Source of the DNA: Burkholderia mayonis
GTDB taxonomy: Bacteria > Pseudomonadota > Gammaproteobacteria > Burkholderiales > Burkholderiaceae
Length of the DNA stretch: 64,000 bases
Reading direction: 5' to 3'
Assembly (NCBI RefSeq): GCF_001523745.2
Contig: NZ_CP013386.1
Location: 2,542,001-2,606,000 of the forward strand
Each line of letters opens with the position of its first letter. Positions within the stretch are counted from its first letter, which is position 1. A model generated the notes under the pieces. It had not been told where the DNA came from. It searched no databases and saw nothing but the letters and a program-made list of their open reading frames with translations. Below, piece after piece: positions 1-10,467 of the stretch. The position numbers and the translations under genes are program-made.

Positions 1-373
1 GATCGGCCAGCGCCTGCTTGCACGCGACAGCCTGCGGCCGATCGGCGCGCAGCGCCGCGAGCGCGCGATCGATCGACTTGTCGACCGCGTGCCAATCCGC
101 CGCCGCGCGCGGCTTCAGCGACGGCTCGGCATCGTCCCAAGACGTCTCCAGATCCTTGATGCGCGCCTTCGCACCGGCGAGATCGCCCTTGTCGACGCGC
201 TTCGCGGTGTCGACGGCGATCGCGCGGAACGGCGACAGGTCGCCGAGCTTCGAGACGGTCGCGGCTTCGGCCACGTTCGGCGCGACGCCCGCCGGCGACA
301 CGACGCCGATGCCGAACGCGGCCGCCGCCAATGCCGGCGCGACGGCGAATGCAATGAATTTGCGCTTGATCAT
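1..373 (-). CDS. hypothetical exported protein (C-terminus cut by window edge)
   Basis: Reading leftward from an ATG at 373, the frame stays open for 124 codons to the window edge. It begins [20 protein letters not shown], a basic start followed by a hydrophobic Ala-rich segment, so it is probably a secreted (Sec) periplasmic protein. The mature part is charged and helical ([20 protein letters not shown] onward). An AGGAGAA ribosome site lies about 6 bases upstream. It follows the DUF347 membrane protein on the same strand with a 64-base gap, so the two may be co-transcribed. I do not recognise the family, and the stop lies outside the window. Confidence 0.75.
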   Translation of the reverse strand, partial: MIKRKFIAFAVAPALAAAAFGIGVVSPAGVAPNVAEAATVSKLGDLSPFRAIAVDTAKRVDKGDLAGAKARIKDLETSWDDAEPSLKPRAAADWHAVDKSIDRALAALRADRPQAVACKQALAD

Positions 374-437
374 GCTGCTTCTCCTTGTGAAAAACGCGAA
401 CGAAACGGTTGAAAACGATGCTCGCATCGACTGAAGC

Positions 438-1232
438 TCAGCGTTCGCGCGCCGGCGCGACGAGCCGATCCGCGCGCGCGGCCGCGACGCTCAGCCCCGC
501 GACCAGCACGACGATCACCGCGAGAAACACGGCGCTCGTCTTGATCGTGCCGAGCCCGAGGCCGCCGTACGCTTGCGCCTGCGACAGGAAATCGCCGAGC
601 GACGCGCCGAGCGGACGCGTGAGGATGTACGCGAGCCAGAACGCGAGCACGCGGTTCATCCCGAAGAGCGCAGCTGCCGCGATGAGCGCGATCGCGCCGC
701 CGAACGCGACGATCCCGAGCCGGAATCCGAGACCGAGCGCCTCGGTCGCGAGATCGCCCGCCGCCGTGCCGAGCGCGAACGTCAGCAGGATCGCGGCCCA
801 ATAGAACCACTCGCGGCGCGCGGTGACGATCGTGTGAATCGACAGCGTCCGCTCGCTGCGATACCAGAGCGCGAACGTCGCCGCGAGCGCGGCGGCGAAA
901 AGCGGCGTGCTGACGTAGAGGCTGACGCCGAGGCCGTCGGTCAGCGCATCGGTGATCTGCGTGCCGACGATGCTGACGAGGACGATGTTCAGCCAGTAGA
1001 TCCACGGCACGTAAGCGCGCGCGCGCAATTGCAGCGCGAGCGCGCAGAGCAGCAGACCGGACATCAGCGCGCCGGTGACGGCGGCGCCGAGTCCGACGTG
1101 AACCGCGAGATAGTCGGCGCCGGTCTCCCCGACCGTCGTCGACATGATCTTGACGATCCAGAAGGCCAGCGTGACTTCCGGAACTTTGTTGAGCATGCCG
1201 GCGGCGGCATGCGGACGGGCGGGCTGGTTCAA
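438..1232 (-). CDS. DUF347 / COG4705 multi-pass membrane protein
   Basis: Inner-membrane protein of about 264 residues built from repeated hydrophobic segments. The N-terminal [14 protein letters not shown]...[11 protein letters not shown] pattern is the DUF347 repeat, and the TTxGExxAD-like signature recurs in variant form ([31 protein letters not shown]), as in COG4705 proteins. The function is not established from sequence; a transport role is only a guess. I chose a TTG start at 1232 because AAGGAGAG lies 6 bases upstream. The frame is also open to 1283, and an internal ATG at 1196 is the other candidate. The 373..1 exported protein follows it. Confidence 0.8.
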   Translation of the reverse strand: MNQPARPHAAAGMLNKVPEVTLAFWIVKIMSTTVGETGADYLAVHVGLGAAVTGALMSGLLLCALALQLRARAYVPWIYWLNIVLVSIVGTQITDALTDGLGVSLYVSTPLFAAALAATFALWYRSERTLSIHTIVTARREWFYWAAILLTFALGTAAGDLATEALGLGFRLGIVAFGGAIALIAAAALFGMNRVLAFWLAYILTRPLGASLGDFLSQAQAYGGLGLGTIKTSAVFLAVIVVLVAGLSVAAARADRLVAPARER

Positions 1233-1514
1233 TTGGGCTCTCCTTGTCGCACCGGTTGCGCAAAGCGAGCCGGATTCCGGCAACGGCGGTGCAGCGAAAT
1301 ACGAACGCTCCCACGACTCGCTCGGACGCCACTATGCAAGCCGACCGCTTAAGGCGACATTAACGGCATGCGCGCGCACTGCGATCGCGCCGCCGCCAGC
1401 AGACTTCGGGGACGTCCGGTATGATCGGCGCTCCCGGCGTTTCGCCTCTGCCGTCTCGATCGAAGATCCGGACGGCGCGCACGACGCGCGCGCCGCACTT
1501 CGTCCACACGCACC

Positions 1515-2711
1515 ATGCCCCCGTCGCCTTCCGTTTCCGCCGACGCGCCCCGCCGTGACTCGCACAGCCTGTTGCTGCTGCTCGCGACGATCGCGGGCGT
1601 GTCCGTCGCCAACATCTATTACAACCAGCCGCTCCTCGACGCGTTCCGTGCGTCGTTTCCGGACAGCGCGTCGTGGATCGGCATCGTGCCGACCGCGACG
1701 CAGCTCGGCTACGCGGCCGGCATGTTCGCGCTCGCGCCGCTCGGCGACCGCTTCGACCGGCGCAAGCTGATCCTGCTGCAGATCGCCGGGCTGTCGGCCG
1801 CGCTCGTGATCGCCGCAGCGGCGCCGACGCTCGCCGTGCTCGCCGCGGCGAGCCTCGCGATCGGCATCCTCGCGACGATCGCGCAGCAGGCCGTGCCGTT
1901 CGCCGCCGAGATCGCGCCGCCCGCCGCACGCGGGCAGGCGGTCGGCACCGTGATGAGCGGGCTCTTGCTCGGCATCCTGCTCGCGCGCACGGCGGCGGGT
2001 TTCGTCGCCGAATACTTCGGCTGGCGCACGGTGTTCGGCGCGTCGGTCGCGGCGCTCGCCGCGCTCGCGGCCGTAATCGTCGCGCGCCTGCCGCGCAGCT
2101 CGCCGACGTCGGCGCTGTCGTACGGCAAGCTGCTCGCATCGATGTGGCGGCTCGCGCGCGAGCTGCCGGGGCTGCGCGAGGCGTCGATGACGGGCGCCGC
2201 GATCTTCGCGGCGTTCAGCGCGTTCTGGCCGGTGCTCACGCTGCTGCTCGCGGGCGAGCCGTTCCATCTCGGTCCGCAGGCGGCGGGCCTCTTCGGGATC
2301 GTCGGCGCGGCGGGCGCGCTCGCCGCGCCGTACGCGGGCCGCGTCGCCGACAAGCGCGGCCCGCGCACGATCATCACGCTCGCGATCGCGCTGATCGCCG
2401 CGTCGTTCGTGATCTTCGCGGTGTCGGGCCACAGCCTCGCCGGACTCGTGATCGGCGTGATCGTCCTCGACGTCGGCGTGCAGGCCGCGCAGATCTCGAA
2501 CCAGTCGCGCATCTATGCGCTCAAGCCCGACGCGCGCAGCCGCGTGAACACGGTCTACATGGTCTGCTATTTCATCGGCGGCGCGATCGGCTCGTCGGCG
2601 GGCGTCGCCGCGTGGCGCGCGATGGGCTGGATGGGAATGTGCGCGGTCGGCCTGCTGTTCTCGGTCGTCGCGACGCTCGTGCATCATCGCGGCCGCGCGG
2701 GCGCGCGATAA
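1515..2711 (+). CDS. MFS transporter
   Basis: Major facilitator superfamily permease, 398 residues and about 12 hydrophobic segments, the usual size. The cytoplasmic loop 2-3 motif A is clear (LGDRFDRRKLIL near residue 76) and its half-repeat follows motif 8-9 as VADKRGPRTIIT. The N-terminus NIYYNQPLLDAF resembles drug/metabolite efflux members of COG2814. The substrate cannot be read from sequence. It stands alone, divergent from the DUF347 gene across about 280 bases and convergent with the EamA gene downstream. Confidence 0.9.
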   Translation: MPPSPSVSADAPRRDSHSLLLLLATIAGVSVANIYYNQPLLDAFRASFPDSASWIGIVPTATQLGYAAGMFALAPLGDRFDRRKLILLQIAGLSAALVIAAAAPTLAVLAAASLAIGILATIAQQAVPFAAEIAPPAARGQAVGTVMSGLLLGILLARTAAGFVAEYFGWRTVFGASVAALAALAAVIVARLPRSSPTSALSYGKLLASMWRLARELPGLREASMTGAAIFAAFSAFWPVLTLLLAGEPFHLGPQAAGLFGIVGAAGALAAPYAGRVADKRGPRTIITLAIALIAASFVIFAVSGHSLAGLVIGVIVLDVGVQAAQISNQSRIYALKPDARSRVNTVYMVCYFIGGAIGSSAGVAAWRAMGWMGMCAVGLLFSVVATLVHHRGRAGAR

Positions 2712-3115
2712 GCGCTCGACGCGGCGGCGGCGCACGGTGCGGCGCCGCAGGTCGGGGCGACGTCAGGCCGACGCGCGCACGCGGAAAACCGCGATCGGAT
2801 ACGCGAAAAACCGGATGCGGTGCGCATGATGCCGGCCGGGCCGCACCGCTCCGCTCCGTGGACGAGCCGCAGACGAGCCGCGCGGACGCGCATCGCGCAT
2901 GTCCGCGCGTCGCGAACATGCCACCGCCCGGCGAGATCGATACGCGGGGCTCCACGATCGCCCCGCGCGATGCAAACCGCTCGGTTGCATCGCCAGCGCC
3001 GCCGGATTGCGCGGCGGCGTATCGGCTCGCAAGATCGTGCGCGAAACCGCCGAGCGCGGAAACAGGCGGACGTCGCGCGAGCCGCGCGCGCCATCGTCCT
3101 CCACGTCGCGTGCTG
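2712..3115. other. convergent intergenic region, no gene seen
   Basis: About 400 GC-rich bases between the converging MFS and EamA genes. I see no start with a ribosome site, no T-tract terminator, and only short GC-rich self-complementary pieces near 2995-3020. Confidence 0.5.
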
Positions 3116-4051
3116 TTATTGCATCCGCTTGCGCGCCGGATCGAACACGAACGACAGCCCGACGCTGCCGAGAATCGCGACGGTCGCGATCACGGTCGCG
3201 AGCGTGACGGACTCGCCGAGCAAGAGCGCGCCGAGCGCGACGGCGACGATGGGATTCACGTACATGCAGCTGCTCGCGATGATCGGGCTCGTGTGGCGAA
3301 TCAGATAGCCGTACGCGACGTACGCGGCCATCGTGCCCGCGAGCATCAGATAGACGAACGCGACGCCGGGCAGAAACGCGACGTGCTCGATGCGCTCGCC
3401 GAGCACCCATGCGATGCAGGTCGACGCCGCGCCGCCGAGGCCGATTTGCAGCGAGGTCGACAGGAACAGGTCGTGCGGCAGCGCGAGCCGCGCGGCGAGA
3501 TGCGCGCCGCCCGCCCAGAAGAGCGCGCCCACGAGCACGGTGATGCTGCCGAGCGTCGAGCCGGGCGACGACGGCCCGCCCGAATTCAGCACGACGATCC
3601 CGACCATCCCGAGCGCGACGGCCGCCCATTCGCCCGCCGTGACGCGCCGCCCCGCGACCGACGCGATCACCGTCGCGAAGAGCGGCACCGTCGCGACCGT
3701 CACCGCGGCCGAGCCGCTGCCGACGGTGCGCATCCCGAGCGCGATAAAACCGGACGACAGCGTGACGAGCATCGTGCCGACGAGCGCCGCGTTGCGGATC
3801 TCGACGAGCGTCGGCCGCACCGGACGGCGCCGCATCGCGAAGATGAAGAGCCCGATCCCCGCGAGCAGGTTGCGCAGCCCGGACAGCAGCAGCGGCGGAA
3901 ACGATTCGAGCGCGACGTGCAGCGCGAGATACGTCGAGCCCCACGCGAAATAGATGAACGCGAGCGCGAGCACGACGCGGCCGCTGCGGCTTTGCGGCAG
4001 GCGGGGCGGATGGCGCTCGAGGAAGGCGAGGAAGCGGTCGAACGGCGTCAT
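3116..4051 (-). CDS. EamA/DMT-family transporter (YedA-like)
   Basis: Inner-membrane drug/metabolite exporter of 311 residues with about ten hydrophobic helices in two EamA repeats. The first repeat starts VVLALAFIYFAWGSTYLALH, the typical YedA/RhaT-type opening. The second ends in the conserved SPIIASSCMYVNPIVAVALG...LGESVT pattern. Members export amino acids or other metabolites; the substrate here is unknown. Single gene, transcribed leftward. Confidence 0.88.
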   Translation of the reverse strand: MTPFDRFLAFLERHPPRLPQSRSGRVVLALAFIYFAWGSTYLALHVALESFPPLLLSGLRNLLAGIGLFIFAMRRRPVRPTLVEIRNAALVGTMLVTLSSGFIALGMRTVGSGSAAVTVATVPLFATVIASVAGRRVTAGEWAAVALGMVGIVVLNSGGPSSPGSTLGSITVLVGALFWAGGAHLAARLALPHDLFLSTSLQIGLGGAASTCIAWVLGERIEHVAFLPGVAFVYLMLAGTMAAYVAYGYLIRHTSPIIASSCMYVNPIVAVALGALLLGESVTLATVIATVAILGSVGLSFVFDPARKRMQ

Positions 4052-4450
4052 CGGTCAGCGTGCCCGCACGAGGTGTCGCACGTTCGACGGCGACGCGGCG
4101 CGACTGCCGGCGAGCGGCCTCGATGAATCCGGAATGGGGAGAGACGGCGGCGTGCGAAACGACAGGTCGGAGCGTGCGGCGGCGAACATGACCGAAAGAG
4201 GCGAACGGACTCGAATGAAGACGTGCGCGGCCGGACGGCCGCACACCGCCAGCATTATGCATTAAGGAATGGAAAACGAATGCCGGCTTGAATCGAACGC
4301 ACGCTCGGTGACGTTTCGGCGCGACATTTCATTCGCGGCAAAACAGTATTTTCGTTTTCGGACATTCGGGATAAAAGCGCGAAACCGCATGCGCCGCGTG
4401 CAGGCAAGCGGGAACGCGCCGCCCCGCCCGCGCGGCTTCGCGCGATTCCG
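4052..4450. other. intergenic region, no gene seen
   Basis: About 400 bases upstream of the EamA gene and downstream of the molybdoenzyme operon. A moderately AT-rich stretch at 4255-4375 probably holds the EamA promoter, but no convincing -35/-10 pair or T-tract terminator is visible. Confidence 0.4.
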
Positions 4451-5242
4451 TCACGATCCGCCGAACCAGTTGTATCCCTGGTCGACCCAATATCCGCCCG
4501 GATACGTATTGGTCACGAATATCTCCATGATGTGCTTCGGATTCTTGTAGCCGAGCTTCGTCGGCATCCGCAGCTTCATCGGAAAACCGTATTCGGGCGG
4601 CAAGCGCTTGCCGTCGTATTCGAACGTCAGCAGCGTTTGCGGATGCAGCGCGGTCGGCATGTCGATGCTCTCGTAATAGTCGTCCGCGCATTTGAAGCCG
4701 ACGTATTGCGCGGTCGTGTCCGCGCCGACGCGACGCAGGAATTCGCGAAACGGCGTGCCGCCCCAGCGCCCGATCGCGCTCCAGCCTTCGACGCAGATGT
4801 GCCGCGTGATCTGCTCCGCGTGCGGCAGCGCGTACAGCTCCGGCAGCGTCCAGCTGCGCTTGCCGGTGACGAGGCCCGACACGACGAGCCGGTAGTCGTC
4901 GGCGTCGACATGCGGCACGTCGTCGATGCCATAGAACGCGTTGAACGGGAACGGGCGCGTGAGGTCGGCTTCCGTATACGTCGGCGCGAGCCGCGTCGGG
5001 CCGAACAGCCACGCCTGCACGCGATCGTTCGCGCGCGACACCTTCTCGAGGAAGTCGTCGACCGACGCGTCGTCGCGCAGCGTGCAGCCCGTCAGCATCG
5101 CGAGGCCGCCGAGCGTCAGCACGCGCTTGCCGAACAGACGCCGCGACGGCAGCGCGAGCGCCTTGCGCACGTCGATCAGCAGCGATGCGCGGTCGATCCT
5201 CGCATTGTCGCCCATAGGCTTTTTCTCGTCGTTTTCGGACAT
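4451..5242 (-). CDS. Tat-exported molybdopterin-dependent oxidoreductase (sulfite-oxidase fold)
   Basis: Periplasmic molybdopterin enzyme of 263 residues with the oxidoreductase molybdopterin-binding fold (sulfite oxidase/MsrP family). The single conserved Cys in RHICVEGWSAIGRW (about residue 150) is the expected Mo ligand. The N-terminus carries SRRLFGK, a close match to the twin-arginine motif, followed by a hydrophobic stretch ending LAMLTGC, a lipobox. It may therefore be folded before Tat export and then lipid-anchored. It is the last gene after the cytochrome b561 (15-base gap), which probably exchanges electrons with it. Substrate unknown: sulfite, sulfoxide or methionine-sulfoxide chemistry is possible. 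Confidence 0.87.
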   Translation of the reverse strand: MSENDEKKPMGDNARIDRASLLIDVRKALALPSRRLFGKRVLTLGGLAMLTGCTLRDDASVDDFLEKVSRANDRVQAWLFGPTRLAPTYTEADLTRPFPFNAFYGIDDVPHVDADDYRLVVSGLVTGKRSWTLPELYALPHAEQITRHICVEGWSAIGRWGGTPFREFLRRVGADTTAQYVGFKCADDYYESIDMPTALHPQTLLTFEYDGKRLPPEYGFPMKLRMPTKLGYKNPKHIMEIFVTNTYPGGYWVDQGYNWFGGS

Positions 5243-5257
5243 GATGAAAGACTCCTT

Positions 5258-6037
5258 TTAGTGTCCGCGCAGCATCGCGAGCAGCGAGCGCGGAACGAGC
5301 GCCGCCATCGCGACGTGCACGACGAAGAACGCGACGAGAAACGCCATCGCCCAGAAATGCACGACGCGCGCGTTGTCGTAGCCGCCGAGCAGTTCGCGCA
5401 ACAGCGGGAACTGCACCGATTTCCAGATCACGAGCCCGGACAGCGCGAGCAGCACGAGATCGGCGATCGCCGCGACGTACGCCGCGCGCTGGACCGCGTT
5501 GTAGACGGACAGATCGTCGTGCGACAGCCGGCCGCGCAGCGCGTCGCGCAGATCGCGCGCAATGCCCTTCGCGCTCAGCGGCAGGAACTTGCGCCCGAAG
5601 CGTCCGGTCGCGACGCTCATCGTCAAATAGAACACGCCATTGAAGAACAGCAGCCACATCGCGGCGAAATGCCATTGCAGCGCGCCGCCGAGCCAGCCGC
5701 CCAGCGTGATGCCGCGCGGGAACGTGAAGCCCGCGTAGATCGGCGACGCGTCGTAGATCCGCCAGCCCGACAGCGCCATCGTCACGGCGGCGATCGCGTT
5801 GAGCCAGTGGCTCGCGCGCACCCATGACGGATGGATCGGCCTGCGCGGCCGGATCGCGGTCGTCGTTGCGTCGGTCGTTGCGTTGTCGGCTGCGTTGTCG
5901 GCTGCGTTGTCGGCTGCGTTGGTCGCCACGCTGATCGTTCCGTCGATCGGCGCGTTCATCGGCGCGTTCATCGGCGTATTCGTCGACGCGCTGGCCGCGA
6001 CCTTCGTCGCCGCGTTTATCGTCGTCGTTGCATTCAT
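5258..6037 (-). CDS. cytochrome b561-type membrane subunit
   Basis: Di-haem b membrane protein of 259 residues, the likely electron partner of the molybdoenzyme encoded next. Candidate haem histidines are in SHWLNAIAAV (helix 1), LQWHFAAMWL (helix 2) and VVHFWAMAFLVAFFVVHVAMA (last helix). The start at 6037 has AAGGAGGG about 8 bases upstream. Oddly, the first 60 or so residues before the membrane domain are low-complexity Asn/Ala/Asp/Thr (NAADNAADNAADNA, MNAPMNAP), encoded by exact 12-base repeats, and look like an expandable cytoplasmic tail. Confidence 0.87.
   Translation of the reverse strand: MNATTTINAATKVAASASTNTPMNAPMNAPIDGTISVATNAADNAADNAADNATTDATTTAIRPRRPIHPSWVRASHWLNAIAAVTMALSGWRIYDASPIYAGFTFPRGITLGGWLGGALQWHFAAMWLLFFNGVFYLTMSVATGRFGRKFLPLSAKGIARDLRDALRGRLSHDDLSVYNAVQRAAYVAAIADLVLLALSGLVIWKSVQFPLLRELLGGYDNARVVHFWAMAFLVAFFVVHVAMAALVPRSLLAMLRGH
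5880..5915. repeat. three perfect 12-base repeats inside the cytochrome b561 gene
   Basis: GCGTTGTCGGCT occurs three times head to tail and encodes the Asn-Ala-Ala-Asp repeats of the N-terminal tail on the minus strand. A second pair of 12-mers (GGCGCGTTCATC) lies at about 5949-5972. Unit length is a multiple of three, so copy changes would alter tail length without a frameshift. Confidence 0.9.
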
Positions 6038-6080
6038 GGACGAAGCCCTCCTTCCTTGATCGAATGCGAGCGCAAGCCGC

Positions 6081-6893
6081 TCAATCGCATAGCGGCAGAT
6101 CGAGCGCCTGCAGCACGTCGCCCGTCGCCGGGTCCTCGACGAACGCCGCGATGCCGTAGCGCGCCGCGTCCTGTGCGCGCAGGCCCGCCGGCAACGGCAG
6201 CCGGCGCTGCACGTCGAGCGACGCGGCCGTGCGTCCCTCGGACGCGAGCGGCCCGATCCACTGGCGCACGACGCGCTCGTGATGCAGCGTCGCGCCGCGG
6301 TTCTCGCCCGCACGCACCTGCGACTCGATGCCGTTCTCGTACAGCGCCAGATACGCATCGACCGCACGCGGCGCACCGGCGCGCAGCGTCACGGACAGAT
6401 CGACGTCGAGCGCGTCCGCGCGCCGCGCGGCGGACAGCGCGATGCCGACGCGCGCGGGCTCGGCGGCCGTCGCGATGACACGCCGCTCGAACGCGTCCGC
6501 ATCGCGCCAGCCGCGCAGCTCGCGCCCGGCGACGGCGACCTCCGGCGTATAGACGAAGCTGCCGCCGCCGCGCGACGCGAGCGCGCGCTGCCGTTCGGTG
6601 AAGCGATGCTGCGCAAAGCGATCGGTCCAGCCGAGGCCGTCCCAATAATCGACGTGCAGCGCGAGCGGCACGACGCGCGGCGCGGCGCGATGCGCGGCGA
6701 GCCGGGCGAGCCAGTCGTCGGCGGGCGGACAACTGCTGCAGCCTTCGCTCGTGTAGAGCTCGACGAGCGCCTGCCGACCGTCGGGACTGCGCGCGGCGCA
6801 CGCGCCGAGCGCGGCCGCCTGCGCGACGCACGCCGCGCCGAGCGCGAGCGTCGCCGCGACGGCGCGCATCGAAGCGGAAAATGAAATCGACAT
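6081..6893 (-). CDS. DUF1223 thioredoxin-fold exported protein
   Basis: Secreted protein of 270 residues with a signal peptide (MRAVAATLALGAACVAQAAA). The DUF1223 signature LVELYTSEGCSSCPPADDWL at about residues 43-62 contains a CxxC redox pair in a thioredoxin-like fold. LHVDYWDGLGWTDRF and SFVYTPEVAVAG further along are also typical of the family. The biochemical role is not established. It is the first gene of an apparent operon, 43 bases ahead of the cytochrome b561 start, which suggests a periplasmic redox or maturation role with the molybdoenzyme pair. Confidence 0.87.
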   Translation of the reverse strand: MSISFSASMRAVAATLALGAACVAQAAALGACAARSPDGRQALVELYTSEGCSSCPPADDWLARLAAHRAAPRVVPLALHVDYWDGLGWTDRFAQHRFTERQRALASRGGGSFVYTPEVAVAGRELRGWRDADAFERRVIATAAEPARVGIALSAARRADALDVDLSVTLRAGAPRAVDAYLALYENGIESQVRAGENRGATLHHERVVRQWIGPLASEGRTAASLDVQRRLPLPAGLRAQDAARYGIAAFVEDPATGDVLQALDLPLCD

Positions 6894-6960
6894 ATCGAAA
6901 CTCGTCGGTCAGTGCCGGACGCGGACGCTGCGCACACCGGCATGCGTGTCGTGATCCGGC

Positions 6961-6989
6961 TTTTCTCGACGCCCGGCATCGCGAGAAAA
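6961..6989. terminator. weak hairpin between DUF1223 and MXKDX genes
   Basis: TTTTCTCG at 6961-6968 pairs with CGAGAAAA at 6982-6989 around a 13-base loop, giving a bidirectional U-rich hairpin. It may attenuate transcription from the MXKDX gene into the operon. The stem is AT-rich, so this is a tentative call. Confidence 0.3.
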
Positions 6990-7059
6990 AAGACCGCCCG
7001 AACAGCAAATGGACGGCCGAGCCGGATCATGCCGTGAAATCCGCCGGGAACGGCGCCGC

Positions 7060-7350
7060 TCAGTTCGACATCGGGCCCGTCTTGTCGGACGACATCGGCT
7101 TTTTCATCGCGTCCTTCGACATAGGGTCCTTCTTCATGCCGCCCTTCGCCATGTGATCTTGCTTCTTGCCCATCTGGTCCTTCGACATCGCATCCTTCGA
7201 CATCGCGTCCTTCGACATCGCGTCCTTCGACATCGCCATGCCGTCCTTCGACATCGCGTCCTTCGACATCGCATCGTTCTGCGCATGCGCGAACGGCACG
7301 GCGAACGCGAAACCGGCGACACACGCGACAACAATCAGATTCCTTTTCAT
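7060..7350 (-). CDS. pentapeptide MXKDX-repeat exported protein
   Basis: Small exported protein of 96 residues: a signal peptide (MKRNLIVVACVAGFAFAVPF, cleavage after AHA) followed by about a dozen five-residue units of the form MSKDA, with variants MSKDG, MGKKQ, MKKDP. It matches the MXKDX repeat family, whose role is unknown. Such genes are often found beside redox or metal-stress genes, and here it lies just upstream of a DUF1223/cytochrome b/molybdoenzyme operon on the same strand. The Met/Lys/Asp composition could suit metal binding, but that is inference. Confidence 0.85.
   Translation of the reverse strand: MKRNLIVVACVAGFAFAVPFAHAQNDAMSKDAMSKDGMAMSKDAMSKDAMSKDAMSKDQMGKKQDHMAKGGMKKDPMSKDAMKKPMSSDKTGPMSN
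7178..7273. repeat. six 15-base repeats encoding MSKDA units
   Basis: TCCTTCGACATCGCN repeats five bases-per-codon units in frame: copies start at 7178, 7193, 7208, 7223, 7244 and 7259. A six-base insertion between the fourth and fifth adds the Gly-Met seen in the protein. Near-identity at DNA level points to recent expansion. Confidence 0.9.
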
Positions 7351-7679
7351 GGGATAGCTCCATCGTTATTGGTTGAGGAGCCGAATAGTCGGGACGCGGC
7401 GGCGGATATGACAGCGGCGCGCAAAAATTTCTCCGGGACCGACGATTGAGCCGGCGCGCGGTCGATCGCGCGGCGCACAAACGCGCCGCCGCGCCCTGCC
7501 GCGCCGGTTCGACGCGCAAGACGACGCGCCGCCCGCGCGCCTCGAACGCGTACGCGGCGGCGCCGCCCGAGCCGCCCCAGCCGCGGCGCAGCATGCGCTG
7601 CCAAACGCGCGTTCGCACGCCATCGATCTGTCCCCTGTTGAAACCGCAGCCGACCCGGTGTATCTTTTGCGCTTGCTAA
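7351..7679. other. divergent regulatory region (MXKDX gene / thiC)
   Basis: About 330 bases holding the promoters of the leftward MXKDX gene and of the rightward thiC leader. I see no open frame with a ribosome site and no clear sigma-70 promoter. Confidence 0.4.
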
Positions 7680-7776
7680 CGCGGGGGTCCTGCAATGCGC
7701 TCGATCAAGCGATCGTGCGGCGCGGGTGAGAAATACCCTTTGAACCTGATCTGGATAATGCCAGCGCAGGGAAGCG
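7680..7776 (+). promoter_or_regulatory. TPP riboswitch (THI element)
   Basis: Thiamine-pyrophosphate aptamer in the thiC leader. The 5' GGGGGTCCTG and the core GGGTGAGAAATACCCTTTGA, then ACCTGATCTGGATAATGCCA and GCGCAGGGAA, are the conserved THI-box strings. The likely output is translational: TCTCCTG (7829-7835) is exactly complementary to CAGGAGA (7851-7857), which contains the thiC ribosome site, so a hairpin with a 15-base loop could hide it when ligand is bound. Confidence 0.95.
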
Positions 7777-7840
7777 TCAGGATTTCGCCGCTGTTCCACG
7801 TCTGAATCCCGTCGCGTCGCGAATCTCGTCTCCTGCTTAG

Positions 7841-9793
<1,953 letters not shown>

Positions 9794-9819
9794 TGCGGCG
9801 CGCGCCGCGGCAGTGCCCC

Positions 9820-9846
9820 GAAAGCCCGCCTCGCGCGGGCTTTTTC
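9820..9846 (+). terminator. rho-independent terminator of thiC
   Basis: AAAGCCCGC-CTCG-CGCGGGCTTTTT: a 7-8 bp GC stem with a short loop followed by five T residues, 27 bases after the thiC stop. Confidence 0.9.
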
Positions 9847-10007
9847 ACGTATGCGTCACGGCGCGCCGGGCGCGAAACAAATGATTACGAAAGCGATAGG
9901 GCTCTAACAAGTCCTTACAGCGCAAAACGTATCGCCCGCGTAGATTTTTGAGTGTGGGCTGCGTTCCAGAACGCGCCTACGCATCTCTTTCATCCGAGGA
10001 TTGAACA

Positions 10008-10220
10008 ATGAAATCGATTCGGCGTATTGGGGTATGCGCAATGCTCATCGCAACGGTAGCGAGTCTGTCGGCATGCGATACGATGACTCGCCAGCAACGG
10101 AACGCAGCAATCGGCGCGGGCATCGGCGGTGTCGCCGGCGCGGCGATCGGCGGCAACGCCCTGTCGACGATCGGCGGCGCCGCCGCAGGCGGCCTCGTAG
10201 GCAGCCAAGTCGGCAAGTAA
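10008..10220 (+). CDS. OsmB-like glycine-zipper lipoprotein
   Basis: Small envelope lipoprotein of 70 residues. The signal ends in lipobox LSAC (Cys about residue 23), followed by TMTRQQRNAAIGAGIGGVAG and a Gly-rich GxxxG helical hairpin (AGAAIGGNALSTIGGAAAGG). This is the glycine-zipper 2TM domain seen in OsmB and related stress lipoproteins. The precise role is unknown. A long perfect hairpin follows at 10266-10306. Confidence 0.88.
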   Translation: MKSIRRIGVCAMLIATVASLSACDTMTRQQRNAAIGAGIGGVAGAAIGGNALSTIGGAAAGGLVGSQVGK

Positions 10221-10265
10221 GCCCGCGAATCGGGCGCGCCGCTCAAGCGGCCGCGTCCTTGCATG

Positions 10266-10306
10266 CGGGCGATGCCCGCCGCGTTCGTCGTGGCGGGCAT
10301 CGCCCG
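10266..10306. terminator. 15-bp perfect inverted repeat downstream of the glycine-zipper gene
   Basis: CGGGCGATGCCCGCC (10266-10280) pairs perfectly with GGCGGGCATCGCCCG (10292-10306) around an 11-base loop. There is no T-tract, so it may be a 3' stabilising or rho-assisted stop rather than an intrinsic terminator. Each arm is itself partly palindromic (GGGCgatGCCC). Confidence 0.6.
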
Positions 10307-10467
10307 GCCGTTTCGCGAAACCGTGCGAGCATGGCGATTCGTGCGACGATTGCGCCGCGGCCAGCGGCGGAAATGATCCGTTACCGTTTCACACAGCGTT
10401 TCACACGAGAGCGGTCTAAGCTCGCAAGCATCGAACCCTGCCCCGCACGCACGACTGCGGAACCATC

